NCBI GenBank assembly: GCA_001600095.1
Contig: BCIX01000001.1
Coordinates: forward strand, 7,527,198-7,591,197
DNA: 64,000 nucleotides
From: Bullera alba
Lineage: Eukaryota > Basidiomycota > Tremellomycetes > Tremellales > Bulleraceae
Reading direction: 5' to 3'
Position numbers and translations under genes: made by a program
Notes under the pieces: generated by a model
The model's input: only the letters and a program-made list of their open reading frames with translations
What the model was told of the DNA's origin: nothing
Databases searched by the model: none
Shown here: positions 35,626 to 48,547 of the stretch, in pieces
How positions within the stretch are numbered: position 1 is the stretch's first letter
How the letters are laid out: each line of letters opens with the position of its first letter

Positions 35626-36127
35626 AGAGTGATATAGCCTGAACAGTGACACAACTATCTGCCAGCTGCCTCGCAGCTTCCCGTATGAGGATGAGCACGA
35701 GCTTCGCTGGAGACAATATAGAACTTGTTGACACTCATGTAACCTCTTCTCCGCTGGAAAAGTTCCCACTTCGAGGAAAGGACTTCAGAAATGATCATGC
35801 CTGTGGTAGTCGATTATCCTTCACTCGCTTCCCTAAGAAGCTGATAAGATGAAGAAATCAATGATGTCTCGCTGGCCATCGACCATTCTCCTGCTCTCCA
35901 GCTATGGCTATTTTTGCATTTTGGTGACACCGGCCGGCCATCTCCGATGAGGTTCAAAACCCTACGTTTTCGGTAAACTCCTGCCTCTAAAAGCATTCAT
36001 CGCTCGTCAATCGGGTTCCTACTTGCGCTGTGTTACTCAAGCCCATGAGAGAGATGACGGGCGGCCGAACAGCGAATCTGTGTATGTGAGATCGAGGCAT
36101 AGCGGAGTTCGACTATCCGACATCGAC
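35626..36127. other. Intergenic, MFS transporter promoter
   Basis: 502 nt between two plus-strand genes. The transporter frame stays open upstream to about 36023 without an ATG, so an extra 5' exon cannot be excluded. Confidence 0.35.
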
Positions 36128-38304
36128 ATGACTGGCAAAAGCGTCGACCGATCGACGTATGGCGAGGAGCACGAATCGGCAGAGGATGTTTTGGAGACCA
36201 TCGAACTCGGCAATCCGAATCTCCCGGCGGATGACATCGACATCGAGGCGCCGAGAGCGGGGACCACTCCGCCTTCCGAACAGTCGAGATCAGGCGTAAC
36301 GGAGAAAGATGGTGCTCAGGAGAGTGCTCCCAGCGTGGATGGTGTAAACAGCACGGAGAGTTCGACCACGACAGCGGTGTCTCCTTCGCCGGGGCGGGAA
36401 CCTGTTGAAGGAGGAGTCGCTCTGCCAGCCATGCAGCGCCAAATCACCACTGGTTCCTCAAAGCCTTACTCTGCCTTTCCCATCTCAACCCGATGGTTCA
36501 TCTCGGCCTTGGTCGGCGTGGCTGCGATTTTCTCCCCCATCTCATCCAACATCTTCGTTCCAGCCATCCCGACTCTTGCTCAGGCATTCGGTAAATCGGA
36601 ACAGGACATCTCGCTCGCCGTCACGGTGTATCTCGTCTTTCAAGCTGTTACACCCAGTTTTTTCGGCTCGCTTTCGGATACATACGGCCGTCGACCGGTT
36701 TACATTGTCACTCTATCGGTTTATCTCTGTGCGAATATCGGCCTGGCAGTAATGCCCACTACTCATTATTGGTTATTGCTCTTCCTTCGGGGGTTGCAGA
36801 GCACGGGTGGATCTGCTGTGATTAGCATAGGAGCGGGAAGCGTGGCCGACGTCGCAGAGCCTCGTGAGAGAGGCAAGTTTTTCGCCATTTTCCAATTGGG
36901 AGCAATGCTGGGTCCGGCGGTGGGTCCCCTGATTGGAGGTGTGCTGTCTTCGACCTTGGGTTGGAGGAGTATCTTCTGGTTCCTCGTCATCAGCTGTGCT
37001 GTCGTTCTGATTCCATTGATCTTGTGAGTCGTAGAGGCAGGGCTGTCAAATCAATTAGCAAAGTTGACCTTTTTGCAGTGTTCTACCCGAGACCCTGCGA
37101 AGTCTTGTCGGAGATGGCAGCCTGCCTCCACCACCCCTGTGTATGAGCCCAGTCATGCTTTGGCACCGGCGGCAGAGCAAGAAAGAGCTCAAGGCCCGAG
37201 GAGAGGAGAAGGAGCATGTGGAACGGCCGCCTAGGAAGAAGGTGAGTCACCGCGACCAACACTGGATAGTCGCCTGTCGTTACTGACTACCAATGTAGTA
37301 TGACCCTCTGTCATCCTTCAAAATGCTCCTCATCCCAGAGATCATCTTGACGTTCGTGTTTGTTTCGCTACTATATCTCCAATTTTACTGCATACTGTGG
37401 GTGATCTGCAATTCCCCATTGTCGTGAACCCAAATTGAATACTCTCTCGCTGACACCGCTCAGTGTCTTGTACTCTACAGCTTTGAAGGATACATACGGC
37501 CTGAACGATCTGAAGATTGGCTTGGCATATCTGTAAGTCCTGCGCCCCTGGGCGAAATCACCACTCGGTGCTGACACACTTATAGACCCAATGGCGCCGG
37601 AGTCATCGTCTCCACATTGATCAACGGCCGACAGCTGGACTGGTACTTCAAGAAAGAGGAGGCTCGGGCGGGAGGCGATTATCGGAAGAAAGGCGAGGAG
37701 TTCAGGATCGACATTACCAGACTCCGCTGCCTCGCGCCATTCTTCTTGTGAGTGTGCCACGGTCTGTCCTAGACATTAAAGGCACTATGCTAACGAGGAC
37801 TGCAGGTGCGCCATCTGCTCTTCGGTAGCTCAGGGATGGTGTCTACAGGTCAAGGCGCCTCTGGCGGTCACTCTGGTATTGGGCTTTTTCGTGGGATTGG
37901 GCAGCGGTACCATCAACACCGGTAGGTGGTAGTGCCCTTCCGTCCTCCTGGTTTAGATAGATTCCGCTGACCCCACTTAGCCACCCTATACGGCCAGGAT
38001 CTTCTGCCTGGGAAGGGCGGCGCCGTGTCAGCTTCGGTGAGCAAGAATCCCAAGGCGTATTAGATGAGTTGAGGCTGATGTATCCCAGCTCAACCTCGTC
38101 AGATGCCTATTTGGCGCAGTGGGCACGGCCACCATTCAGATCATGTACAACAATGTCGGGGCGGGATGGGCGACAGTGATCCTATCAGGGATCTGTGTTG
38201 CGGGTGTACCGCTTCCCCTGATCGTGTGCAAGAAGGCATCGGGATGGAGGACGAGTCGCGTAGAGAGGAAATCACGGAAGAGTGCCAATTTGGAGGGGAG
38301 ATAG
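36128..38304 (+). CDS. MFS transporter, DHA1 drug:H+ antiporter type
   Basis: Eight exons (36128-37023, 37079-37241, 37299-37396, 37464-37532, 37586-37747, 37806-37921, 37981-38036, 38089-38304) encode 591 aa. The first ~115 residues are a hydrophilic acidic N-terminus. TM1 follows (WFISALVGVAAIFSPIS), then motif A FGSLSDTYGRRPV between TM2 and TM3, RGLQSTGGSAVISIGAGSVA (TM4 region) and LGAMLGPAVGPLIGGVLS (motif C, the antiporter motif, TM5). A charged central loop (KKELKARGEEKEH) separates the halves, and six more helices end at SGICVAGVPLPLIV. Twelve helices with motif C place it among fungal DHA1 exporters (QDR/AQR1-like). Plasma membrane is the likely site; the substrate is unknown. Confidence 0.9.
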
Positions 38305-39613
38305 ATTGTAGCAAGTATAAGTTGTCCGTCGAGCATGTTGTTGTATCTCAGATCATACACCTAATATAGTCAGATCGTATCAAGCTGGCAGCTGGCAGCC
38401 TAGCGATGCACGTACCTTACCGTCGTCTAGTCTTGATAAATCAACAAGTGGTCAGTCACCTCTAGTCACCTTGCAACCATGAATCATCATCACGCCGTGG
38501 CAGCTGTGGCTGATGGCAGTTGCTGGCCGCACCATTGCCGGTTCTCATTCCGCCCTTGCGTTCCGATGGAGGATGTAGATGACGGTTAGTCTCGATCTCT
38601 TCTCAGGGCGCATCAGGGGCGGGCAAGGGAAAGGGGAGGAGCTCCAGAGCAGGAATTCCCATTTGAGGCAATTCTGTTCCTGCCCGCTGTGGGGAAATCA
38701 CCAGCGCTAACGGTGATAACGTGATACCTAATCTCCAGACCCTCTGCTCGTGCGCCCGGATCTTGTATCCTCGTCGTACATGCTCTCTTGTTCACCAGAG
38801 GGCGTTCGCAGCCAGCTGCAGCCAGCGACTTCCCGCGTGCGACACCTTGGCTCATGGTAGTCGACAGTCCAAAGGTCTGGATTGCCAGAGAGTAGTAGCA
38901 AGTCGACATCCTAGCTGCTCATCGCTCATCGGCCTCAAAGGATCCGTAGAGAAGACCTCTGCCTTCCACTATCACAAACGGCTCGCACGACATCCACTGG
39001 AGACTGGAAGACACCTCGAGTACTACGGCTGCAGACGACACTTCACACGATATTGGACACAGGTACACTGTACGTATAGAAACGGCTATCCCGCCGGCCA
39101 GACCGACTTCTCACTAGGCCATCTACCCCTTGGGGCAATTCGATCGGAACCGGACGAAGACCCAGTACCACCGAGCACCGTAGCGTTCTCAGCACCGACT
39201 AACCAGCTGGTATCTGTCGACAACGGTGTTGCCAGCTTGATACTGGTATCAACGGCCCGTGCTAGCTGAGCGTTCGGAAGCTCGCTGACAATCCCGGAAT
39301 CTCAAATACACGCAGTAAGTTCTACTTCGACCTGCACACGACCGCAATGTTCAGCTGGGAAATGCTCGCCCGAGCCAGCCTCGCCAGGACATTGACCCGG
39401 CCGAACATGAGCTGACTACCAGTCATAGGCCGGACTACATCGCGAACTCGAATCCGATCCTGTCACGTCCAGTCCTGCCGTTCCGACTATAAGAGGACCA
39501 TATCCTAGTTCAGACCCGACCTATCATCATGAGCGCCTAAGTGACCGGCCGGACAGTCCGGTTCTCAGGCATCTCCTCTGAGATCAATTCCACTCTCGCA
39601 AACCCATCCAACC
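38305..39613. other. 1.3-kb intergenic region upstream of PPS1
   Basis: No supported gene. Two adjacent copies of GCTGGCA occur near 38382-38396. It holds the promoter of PPS1. Confidence 0.35.
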
Positions 39614-42600
39614 ATGTCTGTCGTCCTGCCACCGCCTCTACGGCAAGATACCCCGCACTACCCGCTCCCCCGCTCTGGCACACCCTCATCCACACACTCG
39701 AGGCAGAGCTCGCCCTCGCCTTCCAAGTCCCACCAGCTCAACCACAACTCGCCAAGTAGAGCCCACACCCCTCCGACACGAAATCACCATGCACTCCTGG
39801 CATCCCACCCGCAGCTCGGGCAGGGGCTCCAACCGCTGTCCGCCCCGCCGACGCCTATCACCACTACTCACCTTCTGCCGGTGGACATGGAGAGAAGACG
39901 CTCTTCCGAAGCTAGACTAGCTTCTCCTGTTGTCCATCACCTCACCCAGACTCAGAGCCATCCTCCCACTCTGGAAAGCTCGTCCGGAGAACGGAGTGGC
40001 AGAGGGCGAGAAGTCAAGGCGACTTCCCTGTTGTTCGAGGGTAAAGCACTTCCTTCGCCCATCACCAAGTTTCTCGATTCCAGGAGCAACTCGGCCCAGT
40101 CTATGACCCAGCTACGGTCCGCTAGCTCGTCACCCAAGCCCAAAGTCGAATGGGAGCATTTCGAACAAGCGCTGAAACCGTCGACATCGGCTTTGGCCGA
40201 TCAGGGCGAGGACCAGGATGACAAGATGGACATTGATGAGCCGGAGCCGGATCTCGTCCAGCAGGTGGAGGCAGAGCAGGCTGAGATTGCGGCGCAAGTC
40301 GAGGCTCACAGGGTATGGGGTATGCCCAAGTGGGGCTGGGAGGAGGAGAGGGGTGAAGTCAGACAGGGCGTGAGGCTCATCGGAGTGGAGGAGGTGAGTG
40401 AAACGATTCGCCTTTGGGGAATATCACACTGATAAATGACCCAGCTTTCCCTGCTCATTGAACAACATGCTCTGATCGATACCCCCAGTCAAGTCCTCTT
40501 CCCATGGCTGCATGGGATCAGTGACGATGGACCCAAGGGCGCCAACATGGGACAATTCTTCGGGTGCGTACGACATGTTGGTAGATGGGCGATGAGAGCT
40601 GATGTAGCTTTAGCCACTACCCGCCGTTTGAGCCACCTCCATATCGAGGTCTAGCAATCCTTCTCTCGCCTCCGCACCCGCTCGACGCCGTTCCGCTGAA
40701 GCCAACCTCGCATCGAGCTTCTAGGGAAGAAAAGCCCGAGCCAGTCGCACCTCTGAATGAGACGCCCAGCGGCCGCCTGTCCCGCGGATACCGCGAGCCC
40801 CGGGAAAGGTCCGAAACGATGTCGACTTCGTCTGAATCGTACCAGTCTAGCGGCACGACAGAACTCACTTCACTCTCTGTAACGGATTCTTGGAAGAATG
40901 ACGAGTCCTTGCCTTCTCCGCCGACCCCCATGTCGCCTCTGATCAAGACTCCACCGCCACCATCCCCTCTGCCGCCCATCGCCTCGGTACACCAGGATTC
41001 GCCCTCCCACGAAAAATCACTATCGGAGGAGACCGAGCAAGACGTCCAGATGCACCCCTGTGAGAGCAAGCGAGTGTCGCTTCCCGCCATGGAGAAAGGC
41101 CTCGATCAAGTCAACCACCCATTACCATGCGCGCAGCCCGACCAGCCTGATTCCTCAACTGAGATGGCACAAAGTGAAAAGGACACCGAGTCGACGGGCT
41201 CGTCCAACTCGTCAGACAGCCTGGACCTAGAGGACGAAACGAGCAAACCATCTTGTCTACTCCTCAATGCGCTCCACGTGCAGGATATCTTTGACATGCC
41301 CGCTTTCAGCACTAGCGTCAACCCACAAGACAGGGTCCAAGCGAGGTTCAAGCCGGCTCGATTGCCCCATCAGATCAATTTGAGAAACCTCAACATTCAG
41401 CAGATCAAGTACTCCACCATCAGCGACATCATCCTGTATGCCAGGAACGGCCTTGGCAATGGGGTCCTGCAGGTGGCTGAAATGTGAGTCCGAGTGATCA
41501 CCGCAGAAGGGCTTTTGGCTGACTCTTGCAGGATCGCCCAAGCTCAGCAAGAGCTCTGGGAGGAGCGAATGTCTGGATTCTATGCGTGCCAACAGCCTGG
41601 AGAAGAGGGCGAGGGACTGAGCGAGCCGGTCAGGTATGGTGTCTGGGTCGTCGTCGGTAAGTGTTCCTCGATACCTGATATGAGGGGAGGAGAAACTGAC
41701 GATTGGTTTGAAGAACCCTTCACCCAGCTCGAGAAACACTGCCCTCATCTGATCAATGTCGATGCCGTCGGTGAAGCCACTCGAAACTCGTACATGACCG
41801 ACCTGTTCGATCGCGAAGCCAAGGAATCCCGCAACATGACCCGAGGGACTGAAGTCCTCGAAGAGTTCTGGGTCGGTAATGACTGTGATGTCCCAGGAGG
41901 AGCGGACGACGGTGCTGGTGCGACAGTCGACTTTGACCTCTGCGTTCGAGCTTCAGAGTGCTGTGATATGCCGACGACGAGCAATCTCAACTTGGCCAAC
42001 AAGAAGCTAGTCGACCTGGACAAGAAGAAGAAGCGACAGCAGCGAAATCTGCAGTTGAAGCTAGGGATCAACACCACTCCCGGGAAGACGGATCACGACT
42101 CGAGGTCGCCAGGCCAATCGTGGCTGCCTTCCCCAGCTACAATTGCCCTGAGGAACCTCTTGTCCGCTTCACCCAGCAGCTCTACGACGACAGAATCTGG
42201 CTTGAAGCGGGTAGCTTCACCGACGCCACAAGACAAGAACCGGTACAACAGACCTCGAACCCGCTCCACCGATCAAGAGGAGCAGGAACAGGTCGCCCAG
42301 GAGGAGGCTGACAAGCCCACTCGGGAGTACATCTCGATCGACTGCGCGGGCTCTTGTCGAACATTCACGGGTCAGATGCGAAATTTGCACGTGATGACGG
42401 AACGAGTGATTGAGCTGGTCACCTTTCTCCGCAAACAGATTGAAGGCAAGGAAAAGCGTAAAGTGCTCGTGCACTGTCAGGACGGATACACCGAGTCGTC
42501 GATCATCGTCCTCGCCTACATCATGGCCTCAATGTCGATCAGCCTGCCAGAGGCATTCTTGCACTTGCAACAAACTGCCAATAGGTCATTCTTCCTCTAT

Positions 42601-43851
42601 CCCTCTGACAAGCCGCTGCTGAGGAGGATCGACGATGTGCTGTTCCTCGAACGGCGGAAAAAGGCCAAACTCCTCATTGAATCCACGGCGGACACTCCGT
42701 CCAGCTCGCCAGAACGCAGCACGTCGCCCACAGAGTCAATCTCCAGTCTGGCCAGCGGGAAGAGTAATACCGGGACGAGCCCCTCGACTTTCGGCAGCAA
42801 TCTCACCTCGAGGGACAAATGGCGTTCATGGAGTTTTTTCGGTGCCATGCCCAGATCGGAAGATGCGGCGAGAAGCCAATTCGAGGCGGCGGAGGCAGAG
42901 GCATTGGCAAAGGAGAAGGAGAAGGCGTTGCAACTCGCCTTGGGGGTCGTGGCGGAGCAGGATGCCGGGGGAAGTGCGGCCACCAGAGCCGCAAAGCAAT
43001 GGTTTGATGATGGCCGATTCGATGGCTTTCCATCGAGGATCCTGCCATTCCTCTACTTGGGCAACATGTGAGTCAACGTCGGTGCAGGTCGGTGTCTGAC
43101 ACATGGTAGTGAGCATGCCGGCAATGCTCTCATGCTGAACAGTATTGGAATCACGCACGTCGTGTCCGTCGGCGAAAGCCTGTTGGGTCCGCAGAACCCG
43201 ATCACCGCGTATGGTGGGAACAACTTGCGCGCAGCGGCCGAGCAGGGCATGATCAAAGTGTAAGTGTCCAGAATGACGTCTCTGCGTCTGCTGACTTGGT
43301 GGACAGGCTCGACTTGGCTGATATTCGAGACGATGGCAATGATCCCTTGAGGCCACTGATCGCTCGAGCGTGCGCTTGGATCGAAGCTGCGAGGCTGGAG
43401 GGCGGATGCACATTGGTCCACTGTGTGAGTCCATCAGTGGTATACGACGAGACTCACCTGCTAATGGGATGTAGCGAGTTGGCGTCAGTCGCAGTGCCAG
43501 TATTGTCATTGCCTACATGATGCAGTATGAGCGAATGGGCTTGATGGACGCGTACCTCATCACCAGGGCAAGACGGCTCAACGGTGGGTCCAAGCGACCG
43601 CAGAGAGAATCGGGCATGACTGACGCTTCTGCGGTGTAGTGCTTATTCAGCCGAATCTGCGATTCTTCCACGAGCTCTTTGGCTGGGAGGTCGAACTGGC
43701 CAAACGAGAGGCATGGGAGGGAAGGCCCAGGCGGATCGTCTACTCCTGGCCCAGCTTCTGCCGCGACTTGGTGAGTGCTGGTCGTGGGTATCGGATTGGG
43801 TGTTGACGACTTGGGTAGCACTGCTTGAACAGGCGTTTCTTGTGCAATTGA
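39614..43851 (+). CDS. PPS1: Pps1-type dual-specificity phosphatase with two DSP modules
   Basis: Ten exons (39614-40393, 40445-40563, 40614-41483, 41532-41656, 41714-43067, 43110-43259, 43307-43424, 43475-43583, 43640-43770, 43819-43851) encode 1262 aa. The N-terminal ~600 residues are Ser/Pro-rich with conserved islands (GMPKWGWEEERGEV, FPWLHGISDDG, LRNLNIQQIKYSTISDIILY). A first phosphatase-like module has VLVHCQDGYTESSIIVLAY: Cys is kept but the P-loop Arg is not. After a disordered insert the second module begins at FPSRILPFLYLGNMEHAGNA, has LDLADIRDDG (general-acid loop) and ends in the canonical LVHCRVGVSRSASIVIAYMM, its HC|R codons split by an intron. This order is that of fungal Pps1, which acts on phospho-Ser/Thr/Tyr and is linked to S-phase progression in yeast. 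Confidence 0.9.
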
Positions 43852-44348
43852 CCCCTCTCTCTCGACCCGGATACCACCTTCACGACCCGGCCATCATCAT
43901 CTTATATCCATGCGCTCCCTGGAGTAGTTGTACAATAGTAACAGTACCCGAAGTATCAGCAAACGTTGTCGCAAGTCGATAGTCGCTCACGAACATGTTG
44001 AAAGTAAAGCCAGGAAATGAAACGAGATTGTACTGTACAAATACGAAGTGGTATGGCATGTATCGGACTGAAAGCAACCGTGCCTCGAGAGGCTTGATCC
44101 CAGAGCAGACGAGCGCTCGCTGGTGTCCGAGATAATCACGCGCCCGAGTTCGAGTGATCCGGACAACTGTTCATCGCTACTAGTTGCTATAGTGATGATA
44201 CTCTATGAACCTATACGAATACAACCATTCCCTTGCCCTTGAGCACCTATAACCCGAAGCAAAGGGCTAACGCCCATTTTTTCCACTATAGTCTACGGCG
44301 TCCGATCCTGATACCTGATGCAGGGTATACCGCTCGCTCCCCCCTCTC
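43852..44348. other. Convergent intergenic region
   Basis: About 500 nt between the ends of PPS1 and the MHYT gene. 3' UTRs only; no gene seen. Confidence 0.35.
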
Positions 44349-44457
44349 CTACCCCTCCGTCCTGAGCTTTTGCCTCAGGAGATCTAATAGCCATTCCGGG
44401 TCCCAATCCGCCAATCCGGGCGCTAGGCTCGTTCCGCCCGTAGACCCGTTTGACTTC

Positions 44458-47400
44458 TCATTGCCCATGGCCTGATATTGCGATTGTGTCTGCGTGTACC
44501 CCTGATCCGCACTGAATCGGGGTTTGGCCACCATTGAACTGCGCCTCCTTCCATTCGGGACGAACACTGGCGTCACCGCCGGCTGGCGGCTGGCCTCGTC
44601 CTCGGCCTTGGGGGGGGAAGGTGAACTCGGAGAACAGGACTCCAGGGGAGATTGGCTCCTTTGGCGTCGACGCCGGAGAGGGGTTGGAGGTGGGGAATTC
44701 GAATTGGACTTTACTAGGCCGTCTTTGATACCTCCACCCTCCGTCGTCGCTATCGTTGTACTGATCGATCAGGAGCCTATTGGCCAATTGGATCCTCTGG
44801 GCCATGACACAGGCGTTTTGCGTCCGGAACAAGCTGAACGGCAGCCACTTGTCGGTGAATGTATTGACGGCCGCGTCGTAGTTTGCGTAAAAGACGACAA
44901 TGTACGGCGCGGTGTAGGTACCACCGGACCCCGGGAGCCGTGCCGACGTTGCCGGGGTGAGGGGAACTAGGACGGGGTGTAGGTGAAGTCGAGGAAGGAT
45001 GTGCTCCATGTCCTCGGAATCGAGCATCGAATCGAGCATGGGGACGATTGCGCGTTCGAGCGCCCGCAGCAGTCGTTGGACTCTTGGCCCGCCGACCTGA
45101 GACGCCTCGTCATCCCCAGTGTTCATGTTCCTCGCCATGATGGACAGTAAGGACATTCCTTCGAGCCAAGTGATTGCCTCGCCCAGCTCCTGCAGGGTTC
45201 CACTGAGCTCGTCATCAGGGCTAGAGCCCTCGGGGAGGATATTGCACAGCTCCCGCATTGGCAGTTGAGATCGATTGTTGTGGTCGAGCAGGATTCGCAG
45301 GCCATCAAACGGAGTCGCCTGCACGACTGCCACTCCAGCGTACAGTATCGCAGGTTTCGGGATCGATCGCACCTGAGTATCGCAAAACACCCTCATGTCG
45401 TCCAAGAGCGGCATCGTATGGTCGATCGGCACCGACAGCGTCTTGTGAAGCGTCGAAGCGACCGCTTGAGCCTCGGCAAAGATGTAGTGTCTCGATAGCA
45501 AATCGGCTCGCTCAGCGGAAGATGTCACTCTCCGGACGAGAAAGATCAATTGGCCTTTGGAAACCGTATCGTTTGACCCGCTCAGCTTGACCCAGCCTGT
45601 CGTCAGGATCTGATCGTAGAGGACACCTAATCGCGAGATGCCGTCTTGTTGACCGAGGAGCTGGACCGCAAGTTGACCGGAACTGACGGCGAATCGCTCC
45701 AGGAATTTGGACACTGACAGTCGCACCGCTCGGGAACCAGTGAGCGAGCTCTCCATGGTGATCAGAGAGCCCCGTCGGATCTCAGCGAGCGTGCCGGCCA
45801 GCGTGGCAGATTGCCCCGAGTTCGAGTCGTTCATCGTGTTCGGATCAATGGTCGCTGGGCCAACCGAGTTGCTCAACACAGACGGGTTGCGCCACGACCA
45901 AGACATCTTCATTGCCGAGACGAAAGCGTCATGCCCAGGGGTGAGGTCCATCCCCAGTACAGATGCGTCCGAAATGGTGGAACCGTTGGTGGATCGCGAA
46001 GACCGCTTAGATCCTGCCGAATCCGAGAGTCCGGAGAGGTTTGCGATATCGCACATTGGCAGCATTCCGTCTGTCGAATTGACGAGCACCCTGTCCTGCT
46101 GGTCCATGAAGATGGCGGCGACGACGACTCGCCGCCTCCTCGCTCGTTCCCTACGTAGCTTGATCGAGTGCAGCACGAAGAACACTGCACAGCCGATGCA
46201 GGCTGCAAAAGCGAGACAAGCGACGACGGCCGTGATGACTTTGTTGGTGCCCAGGAGGAGACTCTGCGGGTTGATCCTCTGACCCCGTGGCCATGCGTAG
46301 ATTGTGCCCATCATGCCTGGGCGGGTGTCAGCAGGATGTCTAGACTGCGAAAAGCAAAGGACTCACCGCAAAAGTGCATTGCGCACACGGCGATGGCAAG
46401 AATGACGGCAACACCGATCTTTGAGGCCCAATTGTGCTTGAGCTTGGGTCTGAGCATGATGAAAAGGATGTATAGGGCGATGACGACGGCGCCAGAGGCG
46501 ATGATGATAGATCCCACCACGTATTCGGCCTTGTAGGCGATATAGGGCATGCCCGAGATTGACAATTGCCCGATATAGTCTGTTTCGGGTCAGCAAGTGA
46601 TCCGCACGTTGGAATATCCCTCTATCACTCACGCATGCCGGCCACTCCGAACCCAGCTATTGTCCCAGTGATGAAGACTTTCATCACCTCGAGCCTCGTC
46701 ACGACGTCGATACCGAGGAACCTCTCAATCTTGGTGAACTGGGGCTTGGCAAACTCGACTCGTTTGGGCGTCGTCCGTCCACCGACAGCATCGATTTCGT
46801 CCTCGTCCTCGCTGTCGCAGCCACTGTCGGCACTGCCTCGCCTGCCTTTGGAGTCAGTGTGCTGAGACGCAGCATCAGAGGTACTATTCCTAAGGACCGA
46901 CCTGGGCTGAGCGTCGGACTGGGCCATTGACATCTTCTTCTTGTATGGGTCGTCGTCTTCCGGATCCTGTTCACCTTCTGGCAGGGACTGGATCCTGGCC
47001 AGCACATTGTTCGGCCTGGTGGGCGTGTAGGTTGGCGTGACGAGGGCGGATACTGGCAAGGATGCTCTTCGATTGGCATTCCATCCTGCGGAGGAAGGGG
47101 GACTGGGGATATCGTCCCGATCTGACCAACGCGAGTCCAGGGGGTGGGAAGGGGTGGACTGCTGGAGGAGATGGGTGGTGGAGGACGTGGCATCTGCTTC
47201 CGACCGTGGTGGAAAGTTGAATCCAGGTGTGAACATGGACTCTTGCCCAGTGGACGCACGCTCCGGTGTCGCCATGATTGATCGAAGAGAGCTGTCGTTG
47301 ACTGTAGGCATCGAGCCCCGCCTGTATGATGGGTAGACCACCGGCATGGGTTCCCGGGGCAGGAGAGACGCGTCACTCGAGATGTGCCGTACGGCCTGTT

Positions 47401-48547
47401 GCGTGTGGAGTATCGAGTCTGTTGGGCTCGTCTGAAGATGTGGGTGTGACCGATACAGGGATTGAGTCCCGCTCGATCCTTTCCGCTTTTCCAACTCCTG
47501 CTTGACTGCCGCTGGACCGAGTCTGAAGTCCAGCTCCTCGAGCTTCTTGTCTTGCTTGACGTCGGTGGAGTCCGTCTTCTTGGATTTCCCGTAAGACTTT
47601 CCAGCGCCCGCGCCCTCCGCAGGCGACTTGGTTCCCATGTCCATCAAGCTCCACTTGGCCACGCTGCTAGCTTTGTTGAGCAGCGCGCCCATGCCAACAG
47701 TCCCTCTCCGCAAGACCTTTCTCGAATCCTTCCAGGCGCCATACTCGTCCACGTCGTACTTTGACGTGTCAGAGTACGAGCTGCCGCGTCTGTTACTCCT
47801 GCTCTTTCTCCGCTTGCTCTTCATTCCCGGCACCCATCTCCAGTCGTCCAGCGTCGTGCCCATGATGAAGAACGCGATGATCATGGCCAGGCAGCTCGAG
47901 ACGAGGGATAGCACGGTGAATCCGGCATTGTAGGCGAGATGGAGGGTCGGCGCATTGTTGGTGCGTTCGTTGGGCGAGTGGAGAGTGAGAGAGTTGTTGA
48001 AGATGAAGTGCATGGCAAAAGTGGATACGCCTCCGAAAGTGATTCCAGCCATGGCCAACAGGGCTTGGTTCTTCCATCCTGAATTGGTCGTCCGGCGTAT
48101 GAGCAGTTCGAGCGTACATAGTGATCCGACAAAGGCAATGGCGTAAGAGAGCACGATGAAGCCTCCGTTGAACCGCTGGACGAGGACGACGTAGTCTGCG
48201 GGCACTTTGTAGTACCCATTGACGTCTGTCTTGGCGAGCGTTATGATCCGAGGCCTAGTCGAGGAGGTGTTGGGCGTCGTCACTCCTATGCCCTCGTTGT
48301 TTCTCCCATACATCTGGACGACGGCCGAGGCGATTCGCTTCGAGAGGTGAACGGCTCCGGTCGCGACTCTTTCTATCGAAGAGCCAGCAGGCGGTGACAG
48401 TGTGTCCGTCGACGAGAGGGGCGAAGGAAGAGGTGACGCTTCGACGTAAGGGATGCAGAGCGAGAGGACAAAGGCGAGGGCGGCTGGCGGGACTATACTC
48501 CTACGCGACGGCGAGGTAGATGGGCCAGCATTGTATCCTGACGCCAT
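44458..48547 (-). CDS. MHYT-domain integral membrane protein
   Basis: Three exons (46633-48547, 46367-46579, 44458-46316) give 1328 aa as read. Helices with MHYT-type motifs appear three times: GGVSTFAMHFIF, GVAGMHYIGQLS (Met and His separated by intron 1) and AVCAMHFCGESF, with further helices around them (FIVLSYAIAFVGSLCTLELL, VLSLVSSCLAMIIAFFIMG, GSIIIASGAVVIALYILFIM, VITAVVACLAFAACIGCAVF). A ~350-residue disordered cytosolic insert lies between the second and third helix groups, and a large soluble domain follows (MDQQDRVLVNSTDGMLP...). MHYT was proposed, in bacteria, as a metal- or gas-sensing membrane module; the fungal role is unknown. Near the 3' end an alternative frame after the G8 run (44610-44617) stays open to 44349 and looks more protein-like, so the true C-terminus may differ. 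Confidence 0.85.
44610..44617. other. Homopolymer G8 (C8 in the MHYT coding strand), possible frameshift
   Basis: In the MHYT frame this run encodes FPPQGRGRGQ and leads to a stop at 44458. With one base fewer, translation would continue as ...KAEDEASRQ and on through SADQGYTQTQSQY and ADWDPEWLLDLLRQKL to a stop at 44349. Confidence 0.5.

Noticed and set aside
45707..46282. A 191-codon frame on the plus strand
   Set aside because: Lies wholly antisense to the well-supported third exon of the MHYT gene and shows no domain; a shadow frame caused by codon bias.
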